Source: Tsukamurella sp040611135
GTDB lineage: Bacteria > Actinomycetota > Actinomycetes > Mycobacteriales > Mycobacteriaceae
Assembly (NCBI RefSeq): GCF_040611135.1
Contig: NZ_JBEXNL010000002.1
Span: forward strand, 124,001 to 188,000
Direction of reading: 5' to 3'
Length of the DNA stretch: 64,000 nt
Under the pieces are notes generated by a model. That model was not told the DNA's origin. It made no database searches and was given only the letters and a program-made list of their open reading frames with translations. Each line of letters opens with the position of its first letter. The first letter of the stretch is position 1. Positions 24,815 to 32,694 of the stretch are shown in pieces. Made by a program: the position numbers and the translations under genes.

Positions 24815-25341
24815 CCGACCCGGCCAGCGTCGCGCGACGGCGTGTCTCCGTGCATGAAGCGGGGCACGCCGTCGCTGCGGTTGTGCTCGGCGCGACGGTG
24901 CGGATCTCCGCGCTTGACGCGCCCGAGCATCCAGAGCGTGCCGGGCACACGGCGCTGCGCAGCGTGCCGCCGGGCGCGCTCGCACCGATCACCTACGCCG
25001 GGCCGTGGGCCGAGGCGAGGCTGCGCGCAGGTCGACGGCCGACCGAGCGCGAGCTGCACGCCGTGCTCCGCGGGTCCGGCCACCTTGACGAGGCGGCGCT
25101 GTGCGCGTCCGGGCAGAGCGTCGAGGCGCGCAGCGTGGTGCCGCTGGTCGACCGTTGCTGGATCTCGGTGCTCGCGGTCGCCGACGTGATCGAGCGGCGG
25201 GGCGCAGCGACCCATGACGACGTATGCGCCGCGCTCGGACTGCCGGACGGCGATCGCGGCGGGCTCGGCTCGGTCACCCTCGCCATGATCCGCAGCGGTG
25301 CGGCACCGGCCACGTTCTCGGTCGCGCTCGGCGGCCCATGA
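24811..25341 (+). CDS. Small M41-like metallopeptidase-motif protein
   Basis: 176 aa from a GTG overlapping the previous stop (GTGA). RRRVSVHEAGHAVAAVVLGATV at 10-31 carries a complete HExxH zinc motif (His15, Glu16, His19), and ITYAGPWAEARLRAG (about 60-74) resembles the following helix of FtsH-type M41 peptidases. The AAA domain and membrane helices of FtsH are absent. Such small proteins occur in actinobacterial phages and islands. Coupling to the capsid-like gene makes a maturation protease one option; immunity or regulation are others. Confidence 0.55.
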   Translation: MTDPASVARRRVSVHEAGHAVAAVVLGATVRISALDAPEHPERAGHTALRSVPPGALAPITYAGPWAEARLRAGRRPTERELHAVLRGSGHLDEAALCASGQSVEARSVVPLVDRCWISVLAVADVIERRGAATHDDVCAALGLPDGDRGGLGSVTLAMIRSGAAPATFSVALGGP

Positions 25342-25376
25342 TGCAACGGTTCATGCAACGCCGACGTTGCATGAAC
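25341..25376. repeat. Arm-type sites with 28-bp perfect palindrome, right end
   Basis: 12-base arms GTTCATGCAACG (25349-25360) and CGTTGCATGAAC (25365-25376) flank CCGA. ATGCAAC occurs three times here (25341 and 25353 direct, 25366 inverted) and twice near attL. About 99 bp from the attR core. Most simply these are integrase or excisionase binding sites; a terminator for the rightward operon is an alternative, though no T run follows. Confidence 0.5.
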
Positions 25377-25474
25377 AAGAATCACGATGTACCGCGATGC
25401 TCGATGTAATTCGGTCGGGCGCAGGTCATGGGCGCAATCAAGTACCTAGATGCTCGAATATGCGGGACGCCTTG

Positions 25475-25504
25475 CGCGGGTTCGATTCCCGTCGCCCGCT
25501 CAGA
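25475..25504 (+). repeat. attR core (30-bp direct repeat)
   Basis: Perfect copy of 18102-18131. It holds only the 3' part of tRNA-Gly; the sequence to its left (25441-25474) does not complete a cloverleaf, so this is the displaced chromosomal half-site. Confidence 0.92.
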
Positions 25505-25507
25505 TTC

Positions 25508-25546
25508 AAAGGCCCTGGTCGGAGTAGGTTTCCGGCCGGGGCCTTT
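25508..25546 (+). terminator. Original tRNA-Gly terminator, displaced by the element
   Basis: AAAGGCCC (25508-25515) pairs with GGGCCTTT (25539-25546). It stands three bases after attR, exactly where the terminator of tRNA-Gly would be if the element were excised. Confidence 0.55.
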
Positions 25547-26010
25547 GCCGTGTTCGAGGTCGGCGCGGGGCGATCGACACCGCGACGACACCGCGCGCCG
25601 TTCGCCGCGACCGCCCTCCAGCCAGGACTCACCAGCCAAGTAGTTCGAAGCGTCGGCCCAGACGCCCTGACGGGAGAGCGTGCCCGGCGTGTTCGACTGG
25701 CGTGTCGCGAATCCTCGGCGTGTCCTGGGGTTTCGCCGCAGAAAACACTCGAAACCGCTACTTGTGAGCTGGTAATTCCACGAATGTTGTTCGCAAGTGG
25801 TTGTGTCGCTTCCTGTAGGGCACCACTAGGTGTAGTGTTCGACACGACGAAAAGCCTCGAACCCCGAGGTGGAGTCACCTAGGGTTGAGGCTCAACGTAC
25901 TACGCATTTGGACGATGCCTGTGGGACGTTACACCGCAACCTGTCTCTTCGAGGAATTTCCGAGAAGTGAGGTGGCTCACGTCACCTATTACAGGAAGGG
26001 GTGGTGCCAA
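25547..26010. other. Gene-free stretch between attR and the orphan gene
   Basis: About 460 bp, less GC-rich than the rest around 25740-25920. No convincing ORF. It contains CACTA-GGTG-TAGTG at 25824-25837 inside a wider GTGTCG ... CGACAC pair (25803 and 25840), probably an operator/promoter for the gene at 26011. A reading frame across the att repeat is an artefact of the tRNA sequence. Confidence 0.4.
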
Positions 26011-26511
26011 GTGGCTCCGCTCAACAGCACGGACGACCCCGTCGTCCAACTCCTCACCGAGATCCAGGCTCTCTCTGCGATCAAGATGCCCGACATCGAC
26101 TCCAGCTCGGGGACGATCCAGACCGGGGACGGTCTGGGCGACTTCAAGCACAACTGGCGTACGGTGATGCCCCGCTTCAACGGGGCGCTGGCCGAGATGA
26201 TTTCGAAGGTCGACGAGCGGCGGGCAAACATCCTGCAGCTCGCCACCGCGATCTGCTCGACCGATCCGCAGCTCACCGACCCGGTCGCGAGCATCATCCG
26301 CGTCACCGACGAGTACCGCGAACAGCTTCGGAAGGTCTACGTCCTCGCTGAGGACGCGACGACTCTCGAAGCTGGCATCAAGTTTGTGCTCGAGGCTGCA
26401 TCGGTCCGCCTGCAGGCCAACGACCGCGCAGCGCAGTTGGTCGCCAGCGCGATCAATCTGATGCTGTACGCCGCAGTCAAGAGGTTCGCACAGGGTAGCG
26501 CGGCGCAGTAG
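26011..26511 (+). CDS. Orphan helical protein of unknown function
   Basis: 166 aa from GTG 26011, with AGGAAGGGG upstream. Almost wholly alpha-helical; no Cys-rich, membrane or enzymatic motif. Middle: DFKHNWRTVMPRFNGALAEMISKVDERRANILQLATAIC; end: VASAINLMLYAAVKRFAQG. Upstream in-frame starts to 25885 lack a ribosome-binding site. Composition and location between attR and a recombinase remnant suggest cargo of an older element. Confidence 0.45.
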   Translation: MAPLNSTDDPVVQLLTEIQALSAIKMPDIDSSSGTIQTGDGLGDFKHNWRTVMPRFNGALAEMISKVDERRANILQLATAICSTDPQLTDPVASIIRVTDEYREQLRKVYVLAEDATTLEAGIKFVLEAASVRLQANDRAAQLVASAINLMLYAAVKRFAQGSAAQ

Positions 26512-26581
26512 TCAGCGGCTGGGGAAGACGGCGGGGCGGCATCACCTTCGGGTGGTGTCGCCCCGTTTTCGTGCCGCCGCT

Positions 26582-27535
26582 CTAACCCCAGCCCCGTAGC
26601 GGGGTGACGTTGTTCGGGCGCGGGCGGGTAGCAGCGATGCTGCCGAGCGCGGCCATAGCGTCGGTGTGGTCGTCCTCGAATAGGTGGGCGTAGATGCCCA
26701 TCGTCGTGTTGACCGACGCGTGGCCCATGTAGTCCGCGATCTGCTTCGGGTGTAGGCCCGCGCTGACGCAGAAGCTCGCGTAGGTGTGCCGGAGGCTGTG
26801 GGCGGTGGCATCTGCGGGTATCGGGCGCAGGCGGTCGGCTACCAGGGCTGCGCTGGCGCGGAGCAGCGCGGGCCGGTAGACGGCCTTGTAGTAGGTCTTG
26901 TGCAGCAGCACCGCGTTCCAGTCGAGTTCGAGGCGCGCCGCTGCTTCCTCGACGGTGCGCCGTGCGGCCTGTTCCTCTGGGGTCATCGGCTTGCCCGCGC
27001 GGGGTCCGGTCACGTGCCGGGGCGCGCGTCTGCCCGTCGGCGGGTCCGCAACGAGCCGCATATTCGGGAACAAGGGCGCGTCGGGGTCGCCCGCTCGCGG
27101 GTGAGTCCGGTTCGGGGCGTCCGTCCGTGGCGCTAGCGTGGCGACTCCCGCGTTAAATCGGGGGTCGGGTCCGTCGCGGCGGTCGGGGGGCGTCAAGTAG
27201 TCCCGGAGGATCGCAACGGTCGCGGCGGTCAAAGGCACGCGCCTTCTGGATCGGCGGGTCTTGGGCGAGTCGTAGACCGCGTGGGGGCCGGTGGCATGTC
27301 GAGGTTGGCCTGTGCCGGTCGCTGGCGCGCCGTGCACGACCAGGGCGGTGCGCTGGACGCTGACGGATGGGTTGCGTCCAAGGTCGATGTCGCCGATCTG
27401 CAGGCCTGCGAGTTCGCCGCTGCGGAGGCCGGTCCAGGCGGCCATGTGGACCAGGACGTTGAACGGCCAGGGTGTGGCTTCGGTGAGGTATTCGACCTGT
27501 TCGGTGCGCCTCTGCTGCCGCTGAAAAAGCGGCAA
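26582..27535 (-). pseudogene. 5'-truncated tyrosine recombinase (second element remnant)
   Basis: Only the catalytic domain is recognisable: AAWTGLRSGELAGLQIGDID (first Arg), AHSLRHTYASF (HxxR), MGHASVNTTMGIYAH (His and Tyr), ending RGWG. The arm-binding and core-binding domains are absent; upstream of about 27535 the open frame is antisense to the next gene and has no integrase features. The catalytic residues survive, so truncation may be recent. It differs clearly from the integrase at 18218, so an independent element once sat here. Confidence 0.75.
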
Positions 27536-27650
27536 ATCGCCTGTTGGGCACCAGTTTCCGGTCGGGGTCTTCGTTGTGTCATGGGGTCGCCCGGACACGC
27601 GTACCGTCGGAGCGGATGGAGCCCGCGTGGGCGGGGGAACGGGGACAGAG

Positions 27651-29402
27651 ATGAGTGGGGACCGGACTGCGTCGTTGACTGCGCTGATCGGGATCGTGGG
27701 GCGGGAGATCACGGCGACGGGCGTCGAGTGGGACGCGTTCGCGGTGGTGGCGTGGTTCGACCCACCGCCCCGGACAGCACGGCTCGCGACGTGGTGGTAC
27801 TCCGAACACGACGTGCTGCCGCGGCTCGTCGGATCGACCGTCGCGGCGGGGCGCGCGTTCGAGGAACTCCGGGACGCCGTCGAGGTACCGGAGCATCCGG
27901 TCCGCGTCGCCGTGGTCACCCACGTGCGGGCGAGCGGGGCGACGGACCTGCGCCTGCACACGGCCGCGGAGAACCTCGACTACTACCTCGGCGTCGGGGC
28001 GACGGCCGAGTCGATCGGTGGGGGCCTACGGCCCCTCGCACCCGCGCAGGCAGCGGCACCGTCGGCCCCGAAGCTCGTACCGAGTCCGTCGGGCCCCGAC
28101 ATGTCCCGCGTGGGGGTTCCGGACCACGTCCGGCGGGCCGCCGAACAGGAGGCGCTGTCGGGGCCGACGATCCCGCTCACCGTCTGGCGGCCGGACAGGC
28201 GCGATCCGACCGGAGGCGTGCCCGACGACCTCTGCGCGCGGCTCTCCGCGGAGGATGCTCGGCAGCTGGCCGACTACCTTGACGGCGGCGCGCTGGTCGC
28301 CGCGGCGCGCGGATTCCTCCCGGATCCGTGGAGCGGATCGGACCGCGGCGTGGTGCCGATCAACAAGCGCACGGATGGTCAATTCACCTGGGACGACGCG
28401 ATCACGTACTACGTGCGCCGATACCGGTTGAATCCCGGCTCGGCGATCCTCGCGCAGGCTCGGGCGCGGGGCTTCGTGACGCCCGACGTGCCGAAGGAAC
28501 GGGTGAGCCACATCATCGACCAACTCTTCAGCGGCGCGCCGGGCGGTGGGAGCGTGCGCGAGTGGGGCGTCCGCCTCGATGGCAGCCAGGTGCTGCCCGG
28601 TGACGTGTACTGCGTGTACCGCGGGCGCGTGTACCGGTTCGGGCCCGACGCGTCGGCGGCCGGCGACTACTCCTCGGTGCGGATCACCGCACTTCCGGGG
28701 TCGGTGATCCCCGACGGCTTCGTCGAGGTGGACGAGTACGACGCCGCGAAACAGACCTCGGCGTACGGCATCGTGCCGATGGCCGAGATCACCGGGATCC
28801 ACCTCGTCGCCACGGCGTGCCGGTACAAGGGGGCCAAGGCGACGGTCTCCCGGATCGACGGCAACCGGTGGGAGCTGCAGTTGGACGGCCCCGACGGTGA
28901 CGGTCCGGCACCGTCGGATGCGGACTGGAAGATCTTCCCGCGGGTCGACGCGAGCCGGGCGCCGAGGTACTTCGCGCGGGTCGACCCCGACGAGGTGGCG
29001 CGCGTGACTGTCGTCGTGCTGGCGTGCCGACTGGTGTACGGGAGGCTCGTGACCGAGCGGGAGGCGCTGGGCAGCAGCGCGGGCGACCGGGCGTACGGGA
29101 TCCCCTCGCCGTCCGACAGCCCGTTCCTCCCGCCCCGGGTGGCGGTGAAGGCATTCAGCCGGCGGATCGCGGCGATCGATCCGAACTTCCCGAAGTTCGA
29201 GATCAACCTGCACCGGCTGAAGCACGCGTGGCGGATAGCGGTCAGCGATCCGACATTCGCCGGCTACTACGTCGACGACGACGGCGAGGTCTATCAGATG
29301 GACCCGGGCGTGCCGCCGGAGCAGGTCGACGTGCCACTCACTGCCGAGTACCTCGGACGCCACCCCGCGATCGACCCGCCGGGAGGGTACTGGCCGGTGT
29401 GA
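27651..29402 (+). CDS. Large protein of unknown function
   Basis: 583 aa, ATG with GGGGAACGGGGA upstream. No signal peptide or membrane helix. Three parts: N-terminal domain (about 1-130), Pro/Ala-rich linker (about 130-175), and a long C-terminal part in which two similar phrases occur, YCVYRGRVYRFGPDAS (about 320) and YYVDDDGEVYQMDPG (about 543), suggesting a duplicated small beta module. No catalytic motif found. Lies just beyond the recombinase remnant with host-like composition, so it may be chromosomal or element cargo. Confidence 0.55.
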   Translation: MSGDRTASLTALIGIVGREITATGVEWDAFAVVAWFDPPPRTARLATWWYSEHDVLPRLVGSTVAAGRAFEELRDAVEVPEHPVRVAVVTHVRASGATDLRLHTAAENLDYYLGVGATAESIGGGLRPLAPAQAAAPSAPKLVPSPSGPDMSRVGVPDHVRRAAEQEALSGPTIPLTVWRPDRRDPTGGVPDDLCARLSAEDARQLADYLDGGALVAAARGFLPDPWSGSDRGVVPINKRTDGQFTWDDAITYYVRRYRLNPGSAILAQARARGFVTPDVPKERVSHIIDQLFSGAPGGGSVREWGVRLDGSQVLPGDVYCVYRGRVYRFGPDASAAGDYSSVRITALPGSVIPDGFVEVDEYDAAKQTSAYGIVPMAEITGIHLVATACRYKGAKATVSRIDGNRWELQLDGPDGDGPAPSDADWKIFPRVDASRAPRYFARVDPDEVARVTVVVLACRLVYGRLVTEREALGSSAGDRAYGIPSPSDSPFLPPRVAVKAFSRRIAAIDPNFPKFEINLHRLKHAWRIAVSDPTFAGYYVDDDGEVYQMDPGVPPEQVDVPLTAEYLGRHPAIDPPGGYWPV

Positions 29403-29507
29403 CCGGGGCGGAAGCCGCATGCACAACGTTGTCGGCCGGGGTGGTTCGCGTCCCGACGGAGAACCTCTGGCAGGCGAACGGGTACCCGCAGCGGTACTGA
29501 CGGCAGG

Positions 29508-31298
29508 TCAGAACGGCGGAGGCTTCAGCGGCGCGGTGGCGTCGTACGTGTGTCCCTGGGCCTCGGCTTCCTTGCGTTCCCGTTCGCGCTCGCGGGCCTC
29601 GACCTCCGCGGCCTCGCGTTCGCGCCGTTCGTGACGGAGGAGCCGATTCTCGATGCGCAGCGCACGCCGCGCCTTCGCCCGGCGCTTCGCGTCGGTCTCC
29701 AGCCCGTCGGGGTTCTTGGCACGGGCCGGGCCCGGCTCGGGGCCGTCCCAGATGATCCTCCCCAGGCCGGGGAGCAGGTCCGTCGCTGCTCCGGGTGGGA
29801 CCGTCCAGACGCCGCCGGCGGGATGCCGCCATTCGACGGTGCCGTCCTGCAGGATGTCGGACAGCCAGCCGGTCTCCGTCTTGATGCGGTGGTGGAAACC
29901 GCAGAGTGGCACCAGGTTCCCGCTCGTGCCTCGGCCCGCCACGGTGGTCGGCCCGCCGGCGGCGGGATCGTCTTTGTCGTACTCCCCGACGTGATCGGCC
30001 TGGCAGCGGTCCGCGGCCACGCTGCAGCCGGGGAACACACAGGTGGGGTAGGTGAGCCGCATGACCAGCAGCTGATACCAGGTGGGCCGGTACCCGGACG
30101 CGCCGTGCGCGTGGACGGTGCCGGTGGCCGGGTCCCGTCGCCCGAGGATGCGGAACTGGGTCCGGGACTGTGCGATCAACTCCCGTGCCTGTTCGACGGT
30201 GACCGGCCCGGTGAGGCCGGGATCGCCGGTCAGCACGATCGCCCCGTGTCCGGCCGTGGCCGCGGACTGGGACTCGGGCTCGGGGGTGAGCTCGGGTGCC
30301 AGGGCGGGTTCGGAACCGGGCTCGGGCGCCGCGGGCTCAGGCTCCGGGGTGGCTTCGGGCGCGGACACCGGTGTGAAGAGGTCTTCTTCGGTGCTCGTCG
30401 CGTCGAACAGATCGGTCTCGTTGAGCACGATCACGGCGAGTGCCCGGATGTCGGGTGAGACGGCCCCGGTTCGCGGGCGGGCCTCCCGGAGGTCGCACCC
30501 CTCCCGTCCGCAGCGGCAGCCCAGACTCTCGTAGCCCTCGGCCAGTGCTACCAGGGCGGCGACCTGCCGCTGGCCCAGGGTGCGGCCGTCGTGCCGGCAC
30601 ACCGACTCCGCGACCGGCCCGACCAGAGAGGACAGGCGGATCGCCTCCGCCTTCGGCATCACCGCCTCCAGATCGACCAGCCCGTCGGCGCGGGAGTGGA
30701 ACTCCAGCCGTTCCCGCGGTTCCACCGGCGGCACCTCGCGCGCGGCAGCCGGATCGAGCCGAGTGAGTATCGACTTCGCGGCATCGGCGACCGCCCGCGC
30801 GGTGATCGACAGACCCGCACGGGCAGCGAGCCACGCGGTGATCCGATCGTCGAACATCGCGGCCACCCTGTCGTCGAGAACGGCCGCCGAGGACCGCAGG
30901 ACCTCCCGGACGAGGGGCAGGCTGACCCGCCCGGCCGCGAACAGCTCGAACAGCCGAGGGGTGCGCTCCCGCAGATCGAGGCCGCGATGGACCGCCGCGC
31001 CCGCAGCGGAACGGCCGGTCCCGAGCGCGGCGCCGACCTCGGCGACCAGCTCGTCCCAATCGTCGACGAAGCGGCGTGAGGATTCCTCCCGGACGCGACG
31101 CGCGTCGTCCCGCAGCTCGTACAGCCTGGTCAGCACAGCGGAGCGCTCCGCCTCCAGTCGGTTCTGCTGCGCGGTCAACACGCGCAGCCGCGAGAGCGCG
31201 CCTGCCGCACTCAACCCGGACACCGCACCGTCGAACACTCCGGGGAGCGGGGTGGCGGCCCGCCTGCCCAGAGTGAAGGCGTCGTCCGAGTGGCTCAT
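29508..31298 (-). CDS. 13E12-family protein: DUF222 plus HNH endonuclease domain
   Basis: 596 aa. The N-terminal DUF222 region (about 25-300) is followed by a Glu/Pro-rich linker (TPEPEPAAPEPGSEPALAP) and an HNH domain with CVFPGCSVAADRCQADHVGEYDKDD and GNLVPLCGFHHRIKTETGW (zinc cysteines plus His/Asn/His). Ends in a highly charged coiled-coil tail. 13E12/REP13E12 proteins occur in many copies in mycobacterial-type genomes; function is unclear. The ATG at 31298 has a TAGAAT -10 box seven bases upstream (leaderless). Confidence 0.85.
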   Translation of the reverse strand: MSHSDDAFTLGRRAATPLPGVFDGAVSGLSAAGALSRLRVLTAQQNRLEAERSAVLTRLYELRDDARRVREESSRRFVDDWDELVAEVGAALGTGRSAAGAAVHRGLDLRERTPRLFELFAAGRVSLPLVREVLRSSAAVLDDRVAAMFDDRITAWLAARAGLSITARAVADAAKSILTRLDPAAAREVPPVEPRERLEFHSRADGLVDLEAVMPKAEAIRLSSLVGPVAESVCRHDGRTLGQRQVAALVALAEGYESLGCRCGREGCDLREARPRTGAVSPDIRALAVIVLNETDLFDATSTEEDLFTPVSAPEATPEPEPAAPEPGSEPALAPELTPEPESQSAATAGHGAIVLTGDPGLTGPVTVEQARELIAQSRTQFRILGRRDPATGTVHAHGASGYRPTWYQLLVMRLTYPTCVFPGCSVAADRCQADHVGEYDKDDPAAGGPTTVAGRGTSGNLVPLCGFHHRIKTETGWLSDILQDGTVEWRHPAGGVWTVPPGAATDLLPGLGRIIWDGPEPGPARAKNPDGLETDAKRRAKARRALRIENRLLRHERREREAAEVEARERERERKEAEAQGHTYDATAPLKPPPF

Positions 31299-31336
31299 AC
31301 TTGCTATTCTAGCGCACTGAATCGAACAAGTATGAG
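31294..31336. promoter_or_regulatory. Inverted repeat spanning the 13E12 start and promoter
   Basis: Perfect 10-base arms CTCATACTTG (31294-31303) and CAAGTATGAG (31327-31336), 23-base spacer. On the coding strand the downstream arm includes the ATG and the loop includes the -10 box TAGAAT. Fits an operator gripping the core promoter; in RNA only one arm would be transcribed if the message is leaderless. Confidence 0.5.
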
Positions 31337-31379
31337 TATTGACTGAGAATTATCGACTAGGTGTTCGAAATAAGGGTTG

Positions 31380-32648
31380 TCAGGCTCTCGCGGCGGCCCT
31401 TCGAATCCTGTCGCGCGCCACGAACCACCGGCTGACCGGCGTGCGGAGCACCAGGTCCACGAACAGCAGCGACATGGCGAGCACGATCACCGCGAGCGTC
31501 ATGGTGCGCAGCACGGCGGATGCGGGGAACCACGTGCCGAGTACGTCGAAGAAGCCGACACGGCTCAGGATGTCCAGCATCAGCGGATGAACGGCGAAGA
31601 CGCCGAACGCCCGCACCGTCGCCCACGACACGACGCGCTCACCGACGGGCCTGCCCGACGCGCGGAGGTCGTCCCACATCATCGCGGCGAGCCACAGCAG
31701 GATGACCCCCGCCACGTACCACGGCAGGTAGAGCGGATTCCAGGCGGCGACCGCGCTGTCCGGCACGTCGCCCGGGTCGGTGGCCCGCAGATAGGCGATC
31801 AGGCTGAAGGCCGACGCCGCGAGGCACGCCGCGATCGCGCGCAAGGCGTGCGATCGCAGCCAGCTGCCGACCGCCTCGTAGTGCTGAGCCGCGAGCATGC
31901 CGATCGCCATGAACAGCGCGTACATGGGCAGCAGCTTCCACACGTGGTCGTACAGGGTCTCCCAGGGCTCGCCGACGGGCCGTGGGCAGAACTGGTAGAA
32001 CGCGAAGAAACCCAGCTGGATCGCGGCCGCGGTGGTCAGCACCGTCCACGGCCGGCCCTTGAGTCGCTCCGCCAGCTTCGACAGCGCCGGGAAGAACAGG
32101 TAGATCTGCATCGAGATGAGGAGGAAGTAGAGCTGGTACTTGGCGTCGCCGGTCAGGATGGTGCGGCCGAGATCGCCCAGCCACCGGCCGAACGAGGGGA
32201 ACGGGTCATCGGCGATCAGCAGGTGGTCGGTGATCGAGTAGGCGAGCGTCCACACGAGATAGGGGGCAACGATCAGTCCGAACCGCTTGCGCCAGAACTC
32301 ACGTGCCGTCATCGTGCGGCCACGCATGCTCAGTACCAGCACGAACAGCGTCACCGCGACGAAGCCGTACCGCGTGATGTGCAGTGCGGCCGAGACCAGC
32401 CCGGACGGCCGGACGACGTCCGGCGTGTAGTTGATCGTCGTGACGCAGTGCGCGACGACCACCAGGAGGAACAGGACCACCCGGGTCAGGTCGGCGGTCT
32501 GTTCGCGCCTCGGCTTCGGCGGCGACACGACGAGCGCCGGCGATGCGGCCGACACCGGCTTCTGGGTTTCGATGGTGGGCACCACCCTATGACTGAAGCA
32601 GGGCTGCGCGTCTTCACCCCGTGCTGTCGATATGTAACGATTCGGCAT
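31380..32648 (-). CDS. Acyltransferase 3 family membrane protein
   Basis: 422 aa, about 10 membrane helices. DLTRVVLFLLVVVAHC (helix 1 with the family His), then KRFGLIVAPYLVWTLAYSITDHLL between helices 3 and 4, as in the acyltransferase 3 (OafA/WbpX-like) family that O-acylates surface glycans or lipids. The N-terminal 55 residues are hydrophilic. Start 32648 (GAAGAGGG upstream) is preferred over GTG 32666; GTG 32582 is also possible. Confidence 0.75.
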   Translation of the reverse strand: MPNRYISTARGEDAQPCFSHRVVPTIETQKPVSAASPALVVSPPKPRREQTADLTRVVLFLLVVVAHCVTTINYTPDVVRPSGLVSAALHITRYGFVAVTLFVLVLSMRGRTMTAREFWRKRFGLIVAPYLVWTLAYSITDHLLIADDPFPSFGRWLGDLGRTILTGDAKYQLYFLLISMQIYLFFPALSKLAERLKGRPWTVLTTAAAIQLGFFAFYQFCPRPVGEPWETLYDHVWKLLPMYALFMAIGMLAAQHYEAVGSWLRSHALRAIAACLAASAFSLIAYLRATDPGDVPDSAVAAWNPLYLPWYVAGVILLWLAAMMWDDLRASGRPVGERVVSWATVRAFGVFAVHPLMLDILSRVGFFDVLGTWFPASAVLRTMTLAVIVLAMSLLFVDLVLRTPVSRWFVARDRIRRAAARA

Positions 32649-32694
32649 TCTACCCTCTTCGCCCACGCATCCCGCGGAGGGTGGGATCCGACCG

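Larger units (their letters stand above)
18102..25504. mobile_element. 7.4-kb tRNA-Gly integrated element, phage-satellite-like
   Basis: A 30-bp perfect direct repeat (18102-18131 and 25475-25504) covering the tRNA-Gly 3' end bounds a 7,373-bp unit. Contents: integrase and HTH gene leftward; excisionase, RepA-like ATPase, iteron-like repeats, a small protein, small-terminase-like protein, two unknowns, capsid-like protein and HEAGH protein rightward. The layout resembles M. tuberculosis phiRv1/phiRv2 and other phage satellites. No large terminase, portal, tail, holin or lysin is present, so it would depend on a helper for packaging. GC is close to the host. Confidence 0.85.

Noticed and set aside
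18102..25504. Full prophage interpretation
   Set aside because: Too short and lacking portal, large terminase, tail and lysis genes; satellite-like or integrative element fits better.
25382..25639. Small minus-strand frame containing ERATGIEPA, and overlapping plus-strand frames
   Set aside because: A known artefact of translating across tRNA 3' ends and att sites; no start signal or family.
27535..27961. N-terminal extension of the truncated recombinase frame
   Set aside because: Opposite the 5' part of the gene at 27651, with no integrase arm or core-binding domain; treated as antisense.
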